A stretch of 64,000 nt of DNA. Origin: Neomoorella sulfitireducens (GTDB lineage Bacteria > Bacillota > DSM-521 > Neomoorellales > Neomoorellaceae). Position 1 is the stretch's first letter. The number at the start of each line of letters is the position of its first letter. Location of the stretch: NCBI RefSeq assembly GCF_024733845.1, contig NZ_JANRHG010000001.1, forward strand, positions 434,001 through 498,000, read 5' to 3'. Position numbers and translations under genes: made by a program. Of this stretch, positions 62,282 to 64,000 are shown piece by piece. The notes under the pieces were generated by a model. That model searched no databases. It was given only the letters and a program-made list of their open reading frames with translations, and had not been told where the DNA came from.

Positions 62282-63544
62282 TTATTTCATAAACCCCTGG
62301 TAATGTCGCAGTAACAGGTGGGACTCCAGTTGTTTCATGGTTTCCAGGGCCACACCGACTACAATCAGGAGGGATGTGCCCCCGAAATACACATTTATAC
62401 CGGTAAGAGCCATCATAATATTTGGTAATACGGCGATAAAGGCGAGAAAAATCGCCCCTGCCAGGGTTATCCGGGTTAAGATCCGTTCAATATATTCGGC
62501 AGTCGGCCGGCCCGGTCTCAGGCCCGGGATAAAGCCGCCGTACTTCTTCATGTTGTCGGCCACGTCCTGCGGGTTAAAGGTTACGGCCGTATAGAAATAG
62601 GTGAAGAAGATGATCAGCAGCGCATAAAGGAACATATAGAATGCCGACCGCGGGTCAAAAAACCTGACTACAGCCTGGGCCAGGCTGTTGTGCGGAAACC
62701 ACGATGCCAGGGTGCTGGGAAAAAGCAGGATGGACATGGCGAAGATCACGGGAATAACCCCGGCCTGGTTGACCTTTAAGGGGATATGGGTGCTCTGGCC
62801 GCCGTAAATCCTCCTGCCTACCACCCGCTTGGCATACTGTACGGTAATCCGGCGCTCCCCCTGTTGCATGGCTACTACTGCGGCGATAATTAAGATGGCA
62901 ATGACGGCAAAGAAAATTAATGATATAATACTTACTTCCCCGGAAACCAGATACTGGTAAAGGCTGGCGGCCCCTGCCGGCAGGCGCGAAACAATGCCGG
63001 CAAAAATAATCAGGGAAATGCCGTTACCAATACCCTTTTCCGTGATTAATTCCCCCAGCCACATGAGGAAGGCCGTTCCTGCTGTGAGCATTACCGCCAC
63101 TACCAGGTAATTATGCAGGCCGGGTTTTAAGAAAGCACCTGAGCGTGCCAGGTACAGGGCCATACCCAGGGCCTGGAGAAGGCCTAAAATTACCGTGCCG
63201 TAACGGGTATACTGGACAATTTTCTTGCGGCCTTCAACATCTTCTTTCGCCAGCCGCTCCAGGGCCGGGATGACCACCGTCAGGAGCTGCATAATAATCG
63301 AGGCATTGATGTATGGCATGATGCCCATGGCAAATACGGTAAATCGCTTGAAAGCCCCGCCGGAAATAACGTCAAAAAATCCAAGGATTGTCCCGCCCCG
63401 GACTAATTCTGCCAGGACGGCGTTATTGATCCCGGGCAGGGGTACATGGGCGCCAAGACGGAAGACAATAAACATCATCAGGGTAAAAAATATCTTCTTC
63501 CGCAGGTCCTCCAGCTTCCAGGCGCTGGCTAGGGTATTTAACAC
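62282..63544 (-). CDS. secY: Protein translocase subunit SecY
   Basis: 420 residues with ten membrane helices: the opening segment KIFFTLMMFIVFRLGAHVPLPGI, the plug region after helix 1, GIMPYINASIIMQLL, and LQALGMALYLARSG. It forms the translocation channel with SecE and SecG. Directly precedes adk, as in Bacillus; rplO ends on its start. Confidence 0.98.
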   Translation of the reverse strand: MLNTLASAWKLEDLRKKIFFTLMMFIVFRLGAHVPLPGINNAVLAELVRGGTILGFFDVISGGAFKRFTVFAMGIMPYINASIIMQLLTVVIPALERLAKEDVEGRKKIVQYTRYGTVILGLLQALGMALYLARSGAFLKPGLHNYLVVAVMLTAGTAFLMWLGELITEKGIGNGISLIIFAGIVSRLPAGAASLYQYLVSGEVSIISLIFFAVIAILIIAAVVAMQQGERRITVQYAKRVVGRRIYGGQSTHIPLKVNQAGVIPVIFAMSILLFPSTLASWFPHNSLAQAVVRFFDPRSAFYMFLYALLIIFFTYFYTAVTFNPQDVADNMKKYGGFIPGLRPGRPTAEYIERILTRITLAGAIFLAFIAVLPNIMMALTGINVYFGGTSLLIVVGVALETMKQLESHLLLRHYQGFMK

Positions 63545-63985
63545 TTACATCACCTCAACTTTGCCGCCGGCTGCCTCGATTTTGGCAATGGCCTGGCGGC
63601 TGGCAGCCTGAACCCTGACGGTCAGGGGTTTGGTTATTTCCCCTTCGCCCAGTATTTTGACCCCGTCCCTGGCCTGCTTTACCAGGCCGGCCCGGGCCAG
63701 GACTTCCGGTGTCACGACAGTTTCCGCTTCAAATCGTTCCAGTTCACCGACATTAACAACCGTTAACTCGCGGGCAAATTTATTGGTAAAACCCCTTTTG
63801 GGCAGGCGGCGGCTCAAGGGCATCTGGCCACCTTCAAAGCCCCGGCGGACGCCTCCCCCGGAACGTGCTTTTTGCCCTTTATGACCACGGCCGGAAGTTT
63901 TGCCAAGTCCGGACCCGATACCCCGCCCTACCCGCGTAGGTTTAAACCTGGAACCGGGCGCTGGACGTAATTCATGCAGGCGCAC
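63545..63985 (-). CDS. rplO: 50S ribosomal protein L15
   Basis: 146 residues: [37 protein letters not shown], the basic N-terminal extension, and a C-terminal domain [21 protein letters not shown]. The GTG nine bases inside the longest frame was chosen because TAGGAGGTG stands at normal distance before it. It is the last complete gene at the window edge. Confidence 0.97.
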   Translation of the reverse strand: MRLHELRPAPGSRFKPTRVGRGIGSGLGKTSGRGHKGQKARSGGGVRRGFEGGQMPLSRRLPKRGFTNKFARELTVVNVGELERFEAETVVTPEVLARAGLVKQARDGVKILGEGEITKPLTVRVQAASRQAIAKIEAAGGKVEVM

Positions 63986-64000
63986 CCCCGTCACCTCCTA

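Overview
The window looks like a chromosomal segment of a GC-rich, thermophilic, endospore-forming Firmicute. Gene content, protein sequences and order point to Moorella or a close relative in the Thermoanaerobacterales/Peptococcales area; this is inferred from family and synteny recognition, without a database search. Nearly every gene is on the minus strand, and only one small unknown gene (1337-1522) is on the plus strand. I see no rRNA, tRNA, CRISPR array, transposase or prophage. TTG and GTG starts are frequent and several are decided by the ribosome binding site.

Layout, read in plus coordinates (transcription runs right to left). 0-2.2 kb: an LCP cell-wall ligase, a small orphan gene with its own promoter and terminator, and a TetR regulator. 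2.3-6.7 kb: an RND efflux pump and its membrane-fusion lipoprotein, with promoter and a TetR-type operator at the upstream end. 6.8-13 kb: the sporulation/cell-shape block mreB/mbl, spoIIID, a SpoIIQ-like M23 protein, spoIID, a hendecad coiled-coil membrane protein, murA and ywmB. 13-20.2 kb: the complete F1Fo ATP synthase operon (atpZ-I-B-E-F-H-A-G-D-C), with an unusual structured spacer between atpH and atpA. 20.3-30.5 kb: wecB/mnaA, mazG-like, comEB, glyA, ywlG, rpiB, ywlE, mntP, ywlC, prmC, prfA, yqhQ and rpmE, an order shared with Bacillus. 30.6-37.6 kb: LysM-M23 protein, rho, transaldolase, DUF1540, fba, a zinc-ribbon protein of unknown function, spo0F-like regulator and alr. 37.6-49.9 kb: femX-like, pyrG, argS, ywiB, T-box-controlled aroF, an MFS transporter, rlmH, htrA, a gluzincin-like protein, copZ and trxB. 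50-53.2 kb: a G5/LysM/M23 protein and the SCIFF ribosomally made peptide with its radical-SAM maturase. 53.2-64 kb: the distal part of the ribosomal-protein superoperon (rplO-secY-adk-map-KOW-infA-rpmJ-rpsM-rpsK-rpsD-rpoA-rplQ-ecfA1-ecfA2-ecfT-truA-rplM-rpsI), flowing directly into the SCIFF gene.

Points that stand out: (1) a family of three intergenic palindromes sharing an almost invariant 11-base loop, one copy being opened by an extra ~130-base structured segment inside the atp operon and one reaching into the stop codon of ywlE; (2) a 48-residue SCIFF precursor gene 16 bases after rpsI, with five instead of six cysteines but with the Cys/Thr pair known to be crosslinked in a homologue preserved; (3) a T-box leader on aroF whose bases fit tRNA-Phe; (4) a TetR-type operator at the start site of an RND pump in a bacterium expected to lack an outer membrane; (5) an inverted repeat that can hide the ywmB ribosome binding site.
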